A stretch of 46,554 nucleotides of DNA from DATEPR01 sp036502345 (GCA_036502345.1 DASXYT010000261.1:1-46554), one strand, 5' to 3'. Shown: positions 17,476-25,729, numbered from the stretch's first letter. Numbers and translations are program-made. The notes: generated by a model from the letters alone, not told the origin.

Positions 17476-17508
17476 TGGTGTGTCCATGGTTACTGGACAC
17501 ACCACTAG
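17472..17508. terminator. bidirectional terminator hairpin
   Basis: Perfect 15-bp inverted repeat (17472-17486 and 17494-17508) with a 7-base loop. The left arm contains the stop codon of the oxidoreductase, and the convergent gene's stop (17509-17511) abuts the right arm. Confidence 0.9.
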
Positions 17509-18942
17509 TTACTGCACGCTGCCGTAGGGCGGGATGCCGTTCACCGCTGTCTGGTCGGCGGCACCCGCGTCCAGCATCGGCGACGACTGGTGCCACGCCG
17601 GTCCGCCGAACTCGTTCGGGTTGAACTCCGGTTGGCGGAAGTCGGCCGGGTTGAACTCGGCGCCAGGAGGGTTCACCGGTCGCCGGTGGCCGGAGCGGTC
17701 CTGCCAGCCGGTCGGCTCCGGTTCGGACTGTTCCCGCTTGGCCAGTTCCTCGTGCAACTGGCGCAGCAGTTCGCGTTCCCGGTTGCTCAGGTCGGCCTCG
17801 GCGGCGGGGTCGCCAGCGGTCAGCGGCGCCTGGCCGGACATGGTCGGCGACGGCTCCTGCTCGACCGGCACGGGCATCGGCTCGTGCTGCAGTTGCTGCA
17901 TCGGCTCGTGCAGGACGTGTTCGTGCTGGACGGGAGCCGGTTCGTGGATGGCAGGCTCGTGCATGGCCTGCTCGTGAACGGCCTGCTCGTGCAGCACCGG
18001 TTCCGGCACCGGCTCGTGTTCCGGCGGTGCCGGTTCGACGGCGGGCACCTCGGGGTGGATCGGTCGGACGCCGTCCTCGAACGACGCCGTCGGCACGTCG
18101 ACGGGAACCGGATCGGGCTCCGCATCAGCGGCGGACGGCTCGTCCGTTGCCGCGATCCTGGGCTGCCAGCGGGCCGCCGAGTGGTCCGGTGTCGGGCGCT
18201 TCTCGGCGTGCGCGCCTGCGGTGGACCTACGGCGGGTGGTCGTCACCGGCCGGGGCGACGGCGGGTCGGCGAACATCCCGTTCGAGTCGCCGTTGGTCTC
18301 ATGGGTCTCGTGGGTCCGCATGCCCCGTAACGAGAGCCTGCGCGCCACCGCGAGTGCGTCACCGTGGTAGTCGGACAGCTCCTCACCGGCCTGCACGACC
18401 TCGACGGCCGCCCGGATGCCTGCCCTGCGCAGCGACTGCTCCACCCGGTAGGCCGTGGACGGAGCGAAGCCCTCAGGCCCTGTCTCGACGAGCACCAGCC
18501 GCTGCGGGATCGGCCCGGCAGGCGAGCCGGCGGGCGTCGTCCGCCACACGCAGGACAGTGAGCGGATGTCCGGCAGCACCTCGATCACCCTGCCGGCCGC
18601 TTCCAGCACACCGGTCTCCGGCGACGGGTCGTCCATCGCGCCGGTGGTGAACCGGTGGCGGGGCAGCGCGGCCGAGTCGTCGACGACGACCCGGTCGACC
18701 AGCGCCGGCGAGCTGCGCACGGCGTCCACCAGGTCGAGCAGTTCGTCCCGCTCGTCGGCGTTGAGTCGGATGCGGCCCGCGACGAGGCTGGCCGTGACCA
18801 GCTCGACGGCCCGGTCCAGCTCGGCCATGGCGAGCAGTTCCCTCGCGTCGGTCAGGGCGTCGTCGTCGATTCGGCCCGCGCAGGTGAGCAGGAAGTCGTG
18901 CACCCGGATCGGTAGGGCGATTCGGTCGGGCGAGTCAGCCAC
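17509..18942 (-). CDS. unknown protein with His-Glu-rich linker; paralogue of the adjacent upstream gene
   Basis: A 477-residue protein with no assigned function. The N-terminal part (15-70, DFLLTCAGRIDDDALTDARELLA) and a later alpha/beta part (148-200, ending VEVVQAGEELSDYHGDALAVA) resemble residues 8-70 and 146-200 of the 218-residue protein encoded just upstream. A polar linker follows, with about ten HE/HEP/HEQ repeats (about 305-365) such as LHEQAVHEQAMHEPAIHEP. It ends in a charged helix and an Asn/Pro/Phe-rich tail (EFNPADFRQPEFNPNEF). The GTG at 18942 has GGAAGGAGA 6-7 bases upstream, which rules out the longer frame to 19023. It is 29 bases behind its paralogue, so the two form an operon. 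No signal peptide or membrane segment is seen. Confidence 0.8.
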   Translation of the reverse strand: MADSPDRIALPIRVHDFLLTCAGRIDDDALTDARELLAMAELDRAVELVTASLVAGRIRLNADERDELLDLVDAVRSSPALVDRVVVDDSAALPRHRFTTGAMDDPSPETGVLEAAGRVIEVLPDIRSLSCVWRTTPAGSPAGPIPQRLVLVETGPEGFAPSTAYRVEQSLRRAGIRAAVEVVQAGEELSDYHGDALAVARRLSLRGMRTHETHETNGDSNGMFADPPSPRPVTTTRRRSTAGAHAEKRPTPDHSAARWQPRIAATDEPSAADAEPDPVPVDVPTASFEDGVRPIHPEVPAVEPAPPEHEPVPEPVLHEQAVHEQAMHEPAIHEPAPVQHEHVLHEPMQQLQHEPMPVPVEQEPSPTMSGQAPLTAGDPAAEADLSNRERELLRQLHEELAKREQSEPEPTGWQDRSGHRRPVNPPGAEFNPADFRQPEFNPNEFGGPAWHQSSPMLDAGAADQTAVNGIPPYGSVQ

Positions 18943-18971
18943 GCCAGGTCTCCTTCCGGTTGGCTGGTTGG

Positions 18972-19628
18972 CTACCGCGAGCTGTGCACCAGTTGGCCGT
19001 ACGGATCGTCCGCACCCACGCACAGCAGTTCACTGGCCGCGAGCGCGGCCCGGTGGTAGAGCGGCGTCGCGATGCCCTCGGGCAGCACCTCGACACACGG
19101 GTCGGGCTCGCCGACCGCACGCTGCACCCGCTGGAGTTCGCCTGCCAGTGCGGCGTGGTCCGACGAAGCGGTGACCAGCAGTACGCGACGGATCTCGATC
19201 GGGCCGGAGTGCGCCGCGGGGTGCCGTGGCCGACGCCAGGTGGCCCGCACCTCGCCGACCGACGTCCTGCCGCGCAGCAGCGCGGCGAGCAGCACGGCCA
19301 GCTGGTCACCCATGGTGTTGCGGGTGGGTGCCTCCGGGTCGTGCTCGGAGAAGGAGTAGTCCAGGTCGGGCAGCTCGTAGAGCTCCCGGACGGAGCTGAG
19401 CAGGCCGAGGTCCACCCCGTGCGCCCGCAGCGCGATGTCGATCAGGCGGAACTCGTCGTCCATCAGCCCGACCCGTTCGCGCAGCAGGGTCAGCGGCAGC
19501 ACGTGGCTCAGCTCGGGCAGCGCTCCGACGGCGAGCCAGTCCCGGAACCGCCACAACTGGCGATCCGGCAGTCGACCGGCAAGGCGGAGCAGCAACTCGT
19601 GACAGGCCGACTCGGCAGCCTCACCCAT
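18972..19628 (-). CDS. unknown actinobacterial two-domain protein
   Basis: A 218-residue protein not assigned to a named family. The helical N-terminus has LLLRLAGRLPDRQLWRFRDWLA (8-33 region) and LLRERVGLMDDEFRLID. An acidic linker (about 85-100) joins an alpha/beta C-terminal part, RRVLLVTASSD to LYHRAALAASELL (146-197). The latter aligns with the same positions of the downstream protein, so the two are tandem paralogues. I recall similar AGRLPDxxLWRFRDWLA proteins in several copies per genome in Pseudonocardiales. The ATG at 19628 is preceded by GAGGG and a GGTGATCACC palindrome. The 75 bases to the ridA stop contain nothing else recognised. Confidence 0.75.
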   Translation of the reverse strand: MGEAAESACHELLLRLAGRLPDRQLWRFRDWLAVGALPELSHVLPLTLLRERVGLMDDEFRLIDIALRAHGVDLGLLSSVRELYELPDLDYSFSEHDPEAPTRNTMGDQLAVLLAALLRGRTSVGEVRATWRRPRHPAAHSGPIEIRRVLLVTASSDHAALAGELQRVQRAVGEPDPCVEVLPEGIATPLYHRAALAASELLCVGADDPYGQLVHSSR

Positions 19629-19703
19629 AGGTGATCACCGTCCCTCAGATGGGTGACCAGAGTCTGCCACGCTCACCAAGAGTGAGCGAGCTGGTCCGCC
19701 CAA

Positions 19704-20162
19704 CTAGGCGATCTCCACGATCAGTTCGACCTCGACGGGCGCGCCGAGCGGCAGTTCGGCAACGCCCACAGCGGACCTGGCGTGCTGCCCGGCGTCACCG
19801 AACACCTCGCCGAACAGCTCGGATGCCCCGTTGATCACGGCGGGCTGACCGGTGAAACCCTCGGCCGAAGCGACGAACCCGACCACCTTCACGACCCGGA
19901 CGACAGCGTCGATACCGACCAGACCGTGCACCGCGGCCAACGCGTTGAGTGCACACGTTCGGGCGTGCCGCTTGGCCTCCTCGGGGCTCAGCTCACCCCC
20001 GACCTTGCCGGTCGCCGCGAGCGTGCCCTCCACGAACGGCAGCTGGCCGGACGTGTAGACGAACGAGCCCGAGCGCACCGCCGGCACGTACGCGGCCACC
20101 GGCTTGGCGACCGCCGGCAGCTCGATGCCCAACTCGGCCAGCTTCTCGCTCCACGTCGTCAC
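19704..20162 (-). CDS. RidA/YjgF-family protein
   Basis: A 152-residue member of the YjgF/YER057c/UK114 family. Classical RidA deaminates reactive enamine/imine intermediates released by PLP enzymes such as threonine dehydratase. Visible family features are FVYTSGQLPFV, a central NALAAVHGLVG helix and the C-terminal block ARSAVGVAELPLGAPVEVELIVEI. The usual arginine of the imine-binding site is not obvious here, because the position in the ARSAVGVAELP block corresponds only approximately. The GTG start overlaps the DUF4177 stop as GTGA (20159-20162). It is the counterpart of Rv3678c. Confidence 0.92.
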   Translation of the reverse strand: MTTWSEKLAELGIELPAVAKPVAAYVPAVRSGSFVYTSGQLPFVEGTLAATGKVGGELSPEEAKRHARTCALNALAAVHGLVGIDAVVRVVKVVGFVASAEGFTGQPAVINGASELFGEVFGDAGQHARSAVGVAELPLGAPVEVELIVEIA

Positions 20163-20314
20163 TGCTTCGGCCGCTTCAGGTACGCGACCAGCTGGTCACC
20201 TGACGGGCCGGGCAGCACCGTGACGAGCTCCCAGCCGTCCTCGCCCCACTGGTCGAGGATCGCCTTGGTGGCGTGGATCAGCAGGGGAATCGTGGCGTAC
20301 TCCCACTTCGTCAT
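20159..20314 (-). CDS. DUF4177 small protein
   Basis: A 51-residue protein of the DUF4177 type: MTKWEYATIPLLIH, an ILDQWGEDGWELVTVLPGP core and a short basic end. Function unknown. A homologue sits before ridA in mycobacteria (Rv3678A, from memory). The ATG at 20314 is supported by TAGGCT seven bases upstream on the minus strand, which makes it the leaderless first gene of the DUF4177-ridA operon. Confidence 0.88.
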   Translation of the reverse strand: MTKWEYATIPLLIHATKAILDQWGEDGWELVTVLPGPSGDQLVAYLKRPKQ

Positions 20315-20321
20315 GGCCGGC

Positions 20322-20327
20322 AGCCTA
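20322..20327 (-). promoter_or_regulatory. -10 element of the DUF4177-ridA operon
   Basis: TAGGCT on the minus strand, seven bases from the ATG at 20314. It is divergent from the plus-strand -10 at 20348, only 20 bases away. Confidence 0.6.
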
Positions 20328-20347
20328 GTCGGGGGCCTGAACGGCGC

Positions 20348-20353
20348 TACCGT
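20348..20353 (+). promoter_or_regulatory. -10 element of the small membrane protein gene
   Basis: TACCGT, six bases before the GTG at 20360. It is the same hexamer and spacing as upstream of the DnaN-like gene. Confidence 0.55.
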
Positions 20354-20359
20354 GGCCAG

Positions 20360-20611
20360 GTGGAGGTCTGGCGGGTGATCCCGGGTGCCGTGTTCGGCGC
20401 CGAGGGGCTGGTGCTCGTCCTGGTGGCGATGGCCCAGGCGCGGGACCGCAAGCACGCGACCCACCTCACGGTGATCGGCACCGGCCTCGCTGTGCTGATC
20501 GTCACCGCGGGGCTCACCCTGGCCATCGTCGGCCTGTTCCCCGCCCTGGTCGGCTGGGCTCTCGCCTTCGTGCTGGCCATGACCCTGTTGGCAATGCTGC
20601 ACGCGAACTAG
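20360..20611 (+). CDS. small hydrophobic membrane protein
   Basis: An 83-residue protein with two to three transmembrane segments (about 5-22, 36-55 and 58-78) and a short polar loop ARDRKHATH. Function unknown. The GTG at 20360 is chosen because a TACCGT -10 lies six bases upstream and no ribosome binding site is present. It precedes the ATPase pair by 16 bases, but that pair seems to have its own -10 element overlapping the stop region, so co-transcription is optional. Confidence 0.7.
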   Translation: MEVWRVIPGAVFGAEGLVLVLVAMAQARDRKHATHLTVIGTGLAVLIVTAGLTLAIVGLFPALVGWALAFVLAMTLLAMLHAN

Positions 20612-20615
20612 CGTT

Positions 20616-20621
20616 TACGCT
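20616..20621 (+). promoter_or_regulatory. -10 element of the ATPase pair
   Basis: TACGCT, six bases before the GTG at 20628 and just after the previous stop codon. It predicts a leaderless transcript for both ATPase genes. Confidence 0.6.
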
Positions 20622-20627
20622 GACGAA

Positions 20628-21647
20628 GTGACATCGACGGCGCCCGTGGCACTCGGCTGGACCGACCAGCTCGCCCGTGCCCGACTGCACGTCGTGACCG
20701 GCAAGGGTGGCACCGGCAAGACGACGGCGGCCGCGGCACTGGCGATCACGCTGGCCACCGCACGGCCCGGTCACCGGGTGCTGCTGATCGAGGTCGAGGG
20801 CAGGCAGGGCATCGCCCAGCTGTTCGACAGCGCGCCGCTCCCCTACGCCGAGCAGCGCATCGCGTCCGCCCCTGGTGGCGGTGAGGTCTACGCGCTCGCG
20901 GTGGACGCCGAGGCGGCACTGCTGGAGTACCTGGCGATGTTCTACAACCTGGGCTTCGCCGGCCGCACGCTGCGCAGGATGGGTGCCATCGAGTTCGCCA
21001 CCACGCTCGCGCCAGGCCTGCGGGACGTGCTGTTCACCGGCAAGATCAAGGAGACCGTCGGGCGGACCGAGGCGGGCGGGCGGCACCGCTACGACGCCGT
21101 CGTGCTGGACGCGCCGCCGACCGGCCGGATCGTGAAGTTCCTCGACGTGACCAAGGCCATGGTCGACCTGGCGAAGGTGGGGCCGATCAAGGGCCAGAGC
21201 GAGGGCGTGGCCCGGCTGCTGCACTCCGGTGACACCGCGATCCACCTGGTCACCCTGCTGGAGGAGATGCCGGTCCGGGAGACGCTGGACGCCGTCGCCG
21301 AGCTGGACACCGCCGACCTGCGGCCGGGCGCCGTGTTCGTGAACCGGATCCGGCCCGCCAGGCTGCCACTGGACACAGTGGACGCTGCCGCCGCCGACCG
21401 GATCGACGAGGCGGAGATCGGCGCCGACCTGAAGCGGGCAGGCCTCGCGCTGGCCGAGGACACGCTCGGCGACCTCGTCGCCGAGACCGTGGAGCACGCG
21501 ACCAGGGTGCGGGCCGAGTCGCGGTCCCGTTCCCACCTGGCCGAGGCCGACCTGCCAACGCTGGACCTGCCGGAGCTCACCGAAGGGGTCGACGTGGCCG
21601 GGCTGTACGAGCTCGCTGAGGCAATGGCCGAGCAGGGCGTCCGGTGA
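20628..21647 (+). CDS. Get3/ArsA-like anion-transporting ATPase, first subunit
   Basis: A 339-residue P-loop ATPase of the ArsA/Get3 group, ortholog of Rv3679 (described as BagA, from memory). The deviant Walker A is GKGGTGKTT (25-33) with the signature lysine Lys26. A switch-like VLDAPPTGR segment (about 162-170) follows. It probably forms an obligate pair with the next gene. The mycobacterial proteins are Get3 homologues linked to glycerol metabolism and nitric-oxide stress, and a tail-anchored-protein role is not established. The gene starts with GTG six bases after a -10 hexamer and ends in a GTGA overlap with its partner. Confidence 0.92.
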   Translation: MTSTAPVALGWTDQLARARLHVVTGKGGTGKTTAAAALAITLATARPGHRVLLIEVEGRQGIAQLFDSAPLPYAEQRIASAPGGGEVYALAVDAEAALLEYLAMFYNLGFAGRTLRRMGAIEFATTLAPGLRDVLFTGKIKETVGRTEAGGRHRYDAVVLDAPPTGRIVKFLDVTKAMVDLAKVGPIKGQSEGVARLLHSGDTAIHLVTLLEEMPVRETLDAVAELDTADLRPGAVFVNRIRPARLPLDTVDAAAADRIDEAEIGADLKRAGLALAEDTLGDLVAETVEHATRVRAESRSRSHLAEADLPTLDLPELTEGVDVAGLYELAEAMAEQGVR

Positions 21648-22783
21648 CCGGGCCGTACCGGCCGCCGGCGGTGGATGTCGACGCGCTGCTGGACAACCCG
21701 GCAACCAGCGTGATCGTGTGCTGCGGCTCCGGCGGTGTCGGCAAGACCACAACGGCTGCCGCGCTCGCCGTCCGCGCCGCCGAGCGGGGCAGGCGGACCG
21801 TAGTGCTGACCATCGACCCGGCGCGCAGGCTGGCCCAGTCGCTCGGCCTGCGGGAGCTGGGCAACCAGCCCAAGCCGGTGAAGGTCGCCGGGTTCGAGCC
21901 CAAGGGTGAGCTGTCCGCGATGATGCTGGACATGCGTCGCACGTTCGACGACATGGTGCTGAACACCGCAGGGCCGGAGCGAGCCGAGCAGATCCTGGCG
22001 AATCCCTTCTACCGCACCATTTCCACGTCGTTCTCCGGCACCCAGGAGTACATGGCGATGGAGAAGCTGGGCCAGTTGGCGGCCACCGGCGAGTGGGACC
22101 TGATCGTGGTGGACACCCCGCCGAGCCGGTCGGCACTGGACTTCCTGGACGCGCCGCAGCGGCTGTCCACGGTGCTGGACGGCCGGATCATCCGGATGCT
22201 GTCCGCGCCGGCCAGGGCCAGCGGGATCGGCATCCGCAAGCTGGTCGGGGCCGGGTTCGGGCTGTTCGCCAAGGCCGTGTCCACGATCATCGGCGGCCAG
22301 TTGCTGCAGGACGCGTCCGCGTTCGTGCAGGCCTTCGACAGCATGTTCGGCGGCTTCCGGGAACGCGCCTCGGCGACCTACACGCTGCTGCGTTCGCCGG
22401 GCACCGCGTTCCTGGTGGTGGCAACGCCGGAGTCGGACGCGCTGCGCGAGGCGTCCTACTTCGTCGAGCGGCTGGCCACCGACGGGATGCCACTGGCCGG
22501 GCTGGTGGTGAACCGGACCCACCCGGTGCTGGCCGAACTGGCGGCGGGCAGGGCATCGGCCACAGCCGACGAGCTGGACCGCACCGGCACGGCAGCGCTG
22601 GCCTCGGCGGTGCTGCGGGTGCACGCGGACCGGGTGGCCGTGGCGGCCAGGGAGAAGCGGCTGCTGGCGCGGTTCACCAAGGCCCACCCGTCGGTGGCTG
22701 TCGTGGGCGTGCCCGCACTGCCCGCCGACGTTCACGATCTCGACGGGCTGCGGGAGATAGCGCTGCGACTGGCCGGCGCCTAG
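21644..22783 (+). CDS. Get3/ArsA-like anion-transporting ATPase, second subunit
   Basis: A 379-residue partner ATPase, ortholog of Rv3680. Its P-loop is CGSGGVGKTT (27-36). The catalytic Lys34 is kept, but the deviant Walker A signature lysine found in the first subunit is Ser29 here. The switch motif is VVDTPPSRSALDFLDAP (about 150-166) and an ADR-like TIDPARRLAQSLG follows strand 2. The asymmetry suggests a heterodimer with two different nucleotide sites. GTG 21644 overlaps the first gene's stop by four bases. The gap to the convergent whiB gene is only 15 bases and includes a TTTTT run. Confidence 0.92.
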   Translation: MTGPYRPPAVDVDALLDNPATSVIVCCGSGGVGKTTTAAALAVRAAERGRRTVVLTIDPARRLAQSLGLRELGNQPKPVKVAGFEPKGELSAMMLDMRRTFDDMVLNTAGPERAEQILANPFYRTISTSFSGTQEYMAMEKLGQLAATGEWDLIVVDTPPSRSALDFLDAPQRLSTVLDGRIIRMLSAPARASGIGIRKLVGAGFGLFAKAVSTIIGGQLLQDASAFVQAFDSMFGGFRERASATYTLLRSPGTAFLVVATPESDALREASYFVERLATDGMPLAGLVVNRTHPVLAELAAGRASATADELDRTGTAALASAVLRVHADRVAVAAREKRLLARFTKAHPSVAVVGVPALPADVHDLDGLREIALRLAGA

Positions 22784-22798
22784 TTTTTGGTTGGTTCG

Positions 22799-23116
22799 TT
22801 AACCGACGGCGTAGTCCTCGGCGAACTCGATCGGGTCCATCTGGTATTTGCTGCGGGCCTTCGCCAGCAGCTCCTCCCAGGACTCGACGTCTGGCCTGCG
22901 CCGCAGGAGTGCCCTGCGCTCACGCTCGGTCATGCCGCCCCACACGCCGAACTCGATTCGATTGTCCAGCGCTTCGGCGAGGCATTCGGTACGTACCGGA
23001 CAGTTGAGGCAGACCAGCTTGGCGCGCCGCTGCTCGGCACCACGGACGAAAAGGCCGTCCGGGTCCTCGTCGCGGCAGGACGCGCTCACCCGCCAGTCCG
23101 ACTGGTCGAAAATCAT
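22799..23116 (-). CDS. WhiB-family iron-sulfur regulator (WhiB4-like)
   Basis: A 105-residue WhiB protein with all four [4Fe-4S] ligands, Cys14, Cys36, Cys39 and Cys45 (C-X21-C-X2-C-X5-C). The GVWGG turn is at 57-61, followed by basic ERERRALLRRRP. The sequence around LFVRGAEQRRA resembles M. tuberculosis WhiB4, and the position opposite ponA2 is the same as Rv3681c. WhiB4 is a redox-responsive DNA-binding protein that represses antioxidant genes. The frame is open to 23188, but the ATG at 23116 has a GGAGC/GGGGGA ribosome site and matches family length. It is convergent with the ATPase pair. Confidence 0.92.
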   Translation of the reverse strand: MIFDQSDWRVSASCRDEDPDGLFVRGAEQRRAKLVCLNCPVRTECLAEALDNRIEFGVWGGMTERERRALLRRRPDVESWEELLAKARSKYQMDPIEFAEDYAVG

Positions 23117-23345
23117 CTTCCCCCAGCTCCTAGCGTCGTCCGACTCCGATTCGCCGCCCCCTAGCGGCGAACGGTATGGACGGGCCAACCTTCACTGGCC
23201 TATCCAGTTACCTGTCGTAGGACGTTGACGGACGATAGAGGCAGTCGGTTCCACTGCCAACACCGTGATATCGACCCGTTACCTGAACCGCTGTCACAGA
23301 CCTTGACAACACCGGGCACACCGGGTGATCGGTACGCTGGTCCTC
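23117..23345. promoter_or_regulatory. whiB4-ponA2 divergent control region
   Basis: This 229-base divergent gap contains two copies of GTTACCTG (23207-23214 and 23278-23285, 71 bases apart). A dyad TGTCA-N7-TGACA (23292-23308) lies just upstream of the ponA2 -10 element TACGCT (23333-23338), which is seven bases before GTG 23346. These could be regulator sites for either gene. No regulator can be named. Confidence 0.45.
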
Positions 23346-25727
23346 GTGCGCGTTCCCGGTGGTCTGCTCAGGTTCCTCGTTCTGTGTGCTCTCGCTGGCG
23401 TCCTGTTCGCCGGGGTGATGGCACCCGTCGCCATCGGCCTCGGCGAGGCTTCCAACCAGTTGAGCGACTCGGTGGACAGCATCTCGTCCGACCTGGCGAG
23501 CGCCGAGTTCCCGCTGGTCACCACCGTGACCGACCGGGCCGGCAACCCCATCGCGTACCTGTTCGACCAGTACCGCCTGCCGGTCTCGTTCAACCAGATC
23601 TCGGCGAACATGACCAACGCGATCATCGCGATCGAGGACAAGCGGTTCTACCAGCACGCGGGCGTCGACCTGAAGGGCGCGCTGCGTGCCGCGCTGAGCA
23701 ACAGCTCCGGCGGCAGCACGCAGGGTGCGTCGACGATCACCCAGCAATACGTGAAAAACTTTCTGATCAACGTCGTCGACAGAAACAACAAGACTCTCCA
23801 GGCGGAAGACCAGGCGCAAACCGTGGTCCGCAAGCTTCGCGAAGCGAAGATGGCGATGACGCTGGACCAGGAGTGGTCGAAGAACAACATTCTGACCGGA
23901 TACCTGAATGTCGTTCAGTTCGGTCACACCGGTATCGGCCCGTACGGAGTCGGCGCCGCGGCGGCCGCATTCTTCGGCACCACGCCGGACAAGCTGACCG
24001 TGCCGCAGGGGGCACTGCTCGCCGGCATGGTGAACAACCCGGTGTTCTACGACCCGTACAAGCACCCGCAGCAGGCACTGGCCCGGCGCAACCTGGTCAT
24101 CGACAAGATGGTCGAGAACGGCGCGCTGACCAAGGCCGACGCCACGAAGGACAAGAAGGCGCCGCTCGGCGTGCTGCAGGGCGGCCCGGTCATCCCGTCC
24201 AGCACGTGCATCGGCGCGCCGGCCGACGCCGGGTTCTTCTGCGACTACGCAGTCACCTACCTGGAGCAGGCAGGCTTCACGGCCGACCAGATCAACAGCG
24301 GCGGCTACACGATCAAGACCACGATGGACCCGAACATCAGCAGGGTCGCCAAGCAGACCGTGAACGACCGCGTCTCACCGACCGCGGACGGCCTGACCAA
24401 CACGTTCGACATCGTCAAACCCGGCACCACGTCGCACCAGTTGCTCGCCCTGGTGGCCAACAAGACCTACGGCGACGACGCCAGCAAGGGCCAGACGCTG
24501 ACCAACGAGCCAGCCGACGTCAGTGACACGTTCGGCGCCGGGTCGACCTTCAAGATCACCACCACGGCCGCCGCGCTGGAGAAGGGCACGGTCGGGCTGA
24601 ACACCGTGCTGAACAACCCGGCGTCGACGTGCTTCTCGTACCTGGATCCCCGGTACAACCAGTGCTACCCGGTGAGCAACGCGGAGACGCACAACACCGA
24701 CAAGCTGCCGTTGGCCGACGCGCTGGCCATCTCGCCGAACACCGCGTTCGTCGGGCTCGAGCTGGCCACCGGCATCCCGAACGTGCTGAACATGGCGTAC
24801 CGGCTGGGCCTGCGCAACACGATGCTCGCCAACACCCTCGGTGCCAGTCCGGACACCCCGCAGAGCAAGGCGTCCCACCTCAGTTCCATCAACCAGCCGC
24901 AGATCCAGTCGTTCCGCACCCAGGCGTCGTTCACCCTGGGCACCGCGGCGCTGTCCCCGCTGGAACTGGCCAACGTGATGGCGACGCTGGGCAGCGGCGG
25001 CGTCTGGTGCCCGGCGACGCCGATCCTGTCGGTCACCGACCGCTACGGGAAGCCGGTGCCGGTGCAGCAGCAGCCGTGCGAGCGGGTCGTGCCGACGTCC
25101 CTGGCGAACACGCTGCTGAACGGACTGAGCCACGACATCACCCCGATCGGCACGTCGTTCGTGCCGGGGCAGGCAGCGCACTGGACGCGCCCGCTGGCCG
25201 CCAAGACCGGTACCACGCAGCTGAACAAGGCGCTGGCGTTCGTCGCACTGAGCGACGGCTACGCGGCATCGTCGATCTTCTTCGCCGACGGGTCACACCC
25301 GGAGAAGATCTGCAACAACCCGCCCCGACTCGCCGCCGGTTGTCCCGGTGGCTTCGGTGGTCCGGTCGCCGCACCGACGTACTTCAACGCGTTCAACCAG
25401 ATCCTCGCCGGCCAGCCGGACATCCCGATCCCCGGCCCGGACCCGGCGTACATGGCGCAGGGCAACCGCGGCCCGACAGTGCCGTTCGTGATGCTGCAGC
25501 AGAGCAGCGCCGCGGTGCACGCGCTGCAGGCCGCCGGCTACCACGCGACGATCGTGCCGTACAACTCCACGCAGCCCAAGGGCCTGGTGATCGGCCAGAC
25601 GCCGCAAGGCAACCAGGTGCCCACCAGCCAGGCGATCACCCTGTACGTGAGCACCGGCTCGCTGCCGCCGCCGCAAGGTTCGGCGGCGCCGCCGTCGATC
25701 GCGCCCGGCTCGACCAGCGGAAGTTGA
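23346..25727 (+). CDS. ponA2: bifunctional penicillin-binding protein (transglycosylase/transpeptidase) with PASTA domain
   Basis: Class A PBP that polymerises and cross-links peptidoglycan, 793 residues. An N-terminal membrane helix (about 8-30) is followed by a family 51 transglycosylase domain with IEDKRFYQHAGVD (95-108) and STITQQYVKN. The transpeptidase has S400-T-F-K403, S463-P-N and K620-T-G-T. One PASTA domain (about 700-765) and a Pro/Ser tail end the protein. Gene order matches ponA2 (Rv3682), which is needed for stress survival and dormancy in mycobacteria. GTG 23346 is preferred to GTG 23325 because TACGCT is seven bases upstream. The region around 23740-23950 uses more A/T codons than the rest. 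Confidence 0.95.
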   Translation: MRVPGGLLRFLVLCALAGVLFAGVMAPVAIGLGEASNQLSDSVDSISSDLASAEFPLVTTVTDRAGNPIAYLFDQYRLPVSFNQISANMTNAIIAIEDKRFYQHAGVDLKGALRAALSNSSGGSTQGASTITQQYVKNFLINVVDRNNKTLQAEDQAQTVVRKLREAKMAMTLDQEWSKNNILTGYLNVVQFGHTGIGPYGVGAAAAAFFGTTPDKLTVPQGALLAGMVNNPVFYDPYKHPQQALARRNLVIDKMVENGALTKADATKDKKAPLGVLQGGPVIPSSTCIGAPADAGFFCDYAVTYLEQAGFTADQINSGGYTIKTTMDPNISRVAKQTVNDRVSPTADGLTNTFDIVKPGTTSHQLLALVANKTYGDDASKGQTLTNEPADVSDTFGAGSTFKITTTAAALEKGTVGLNTVLNNPASTCFSYLDPRYNQCYPVSNAETHNTDKLPLADALAISPNTAFVGLELATGIPNVLNMAYRLGLRNTMLANTLGASPDTPQSKASHLSSINQPQIQSFRTQASFTLGTAALSPLELANVMATLGSGGVWCPATPILSVTDRYGKPVPVQQQPCERVVPTSLANTLLNGLSHDITPIGTSFVPGQAAHWTRPLAAKTGTTQLNKALAFVALSDGYAASSIFFADGSHPEKICNNPPRLAAGCPGGFGGPVAAPTYFNAFNQILAGQPDIPIPGPDPAYMAQGNRGPTVPFVMLQQSSAAVHALQAAGYHATIVPYNSTQPKGLVIGQTPQGNQVPTSQAITLYVSTGSLPPPQGSAAPPSIAPGSTSGS

Positions 25728-25729
25728 TC

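Noticed and set aside
23303..23308. TTGACA as the -35 box of ponA2
   Set aside because: The match is exact, but the distance to the only good -10 (TACGCT, 23333) is 24 bases, too long for a sigma-70-type promoter.
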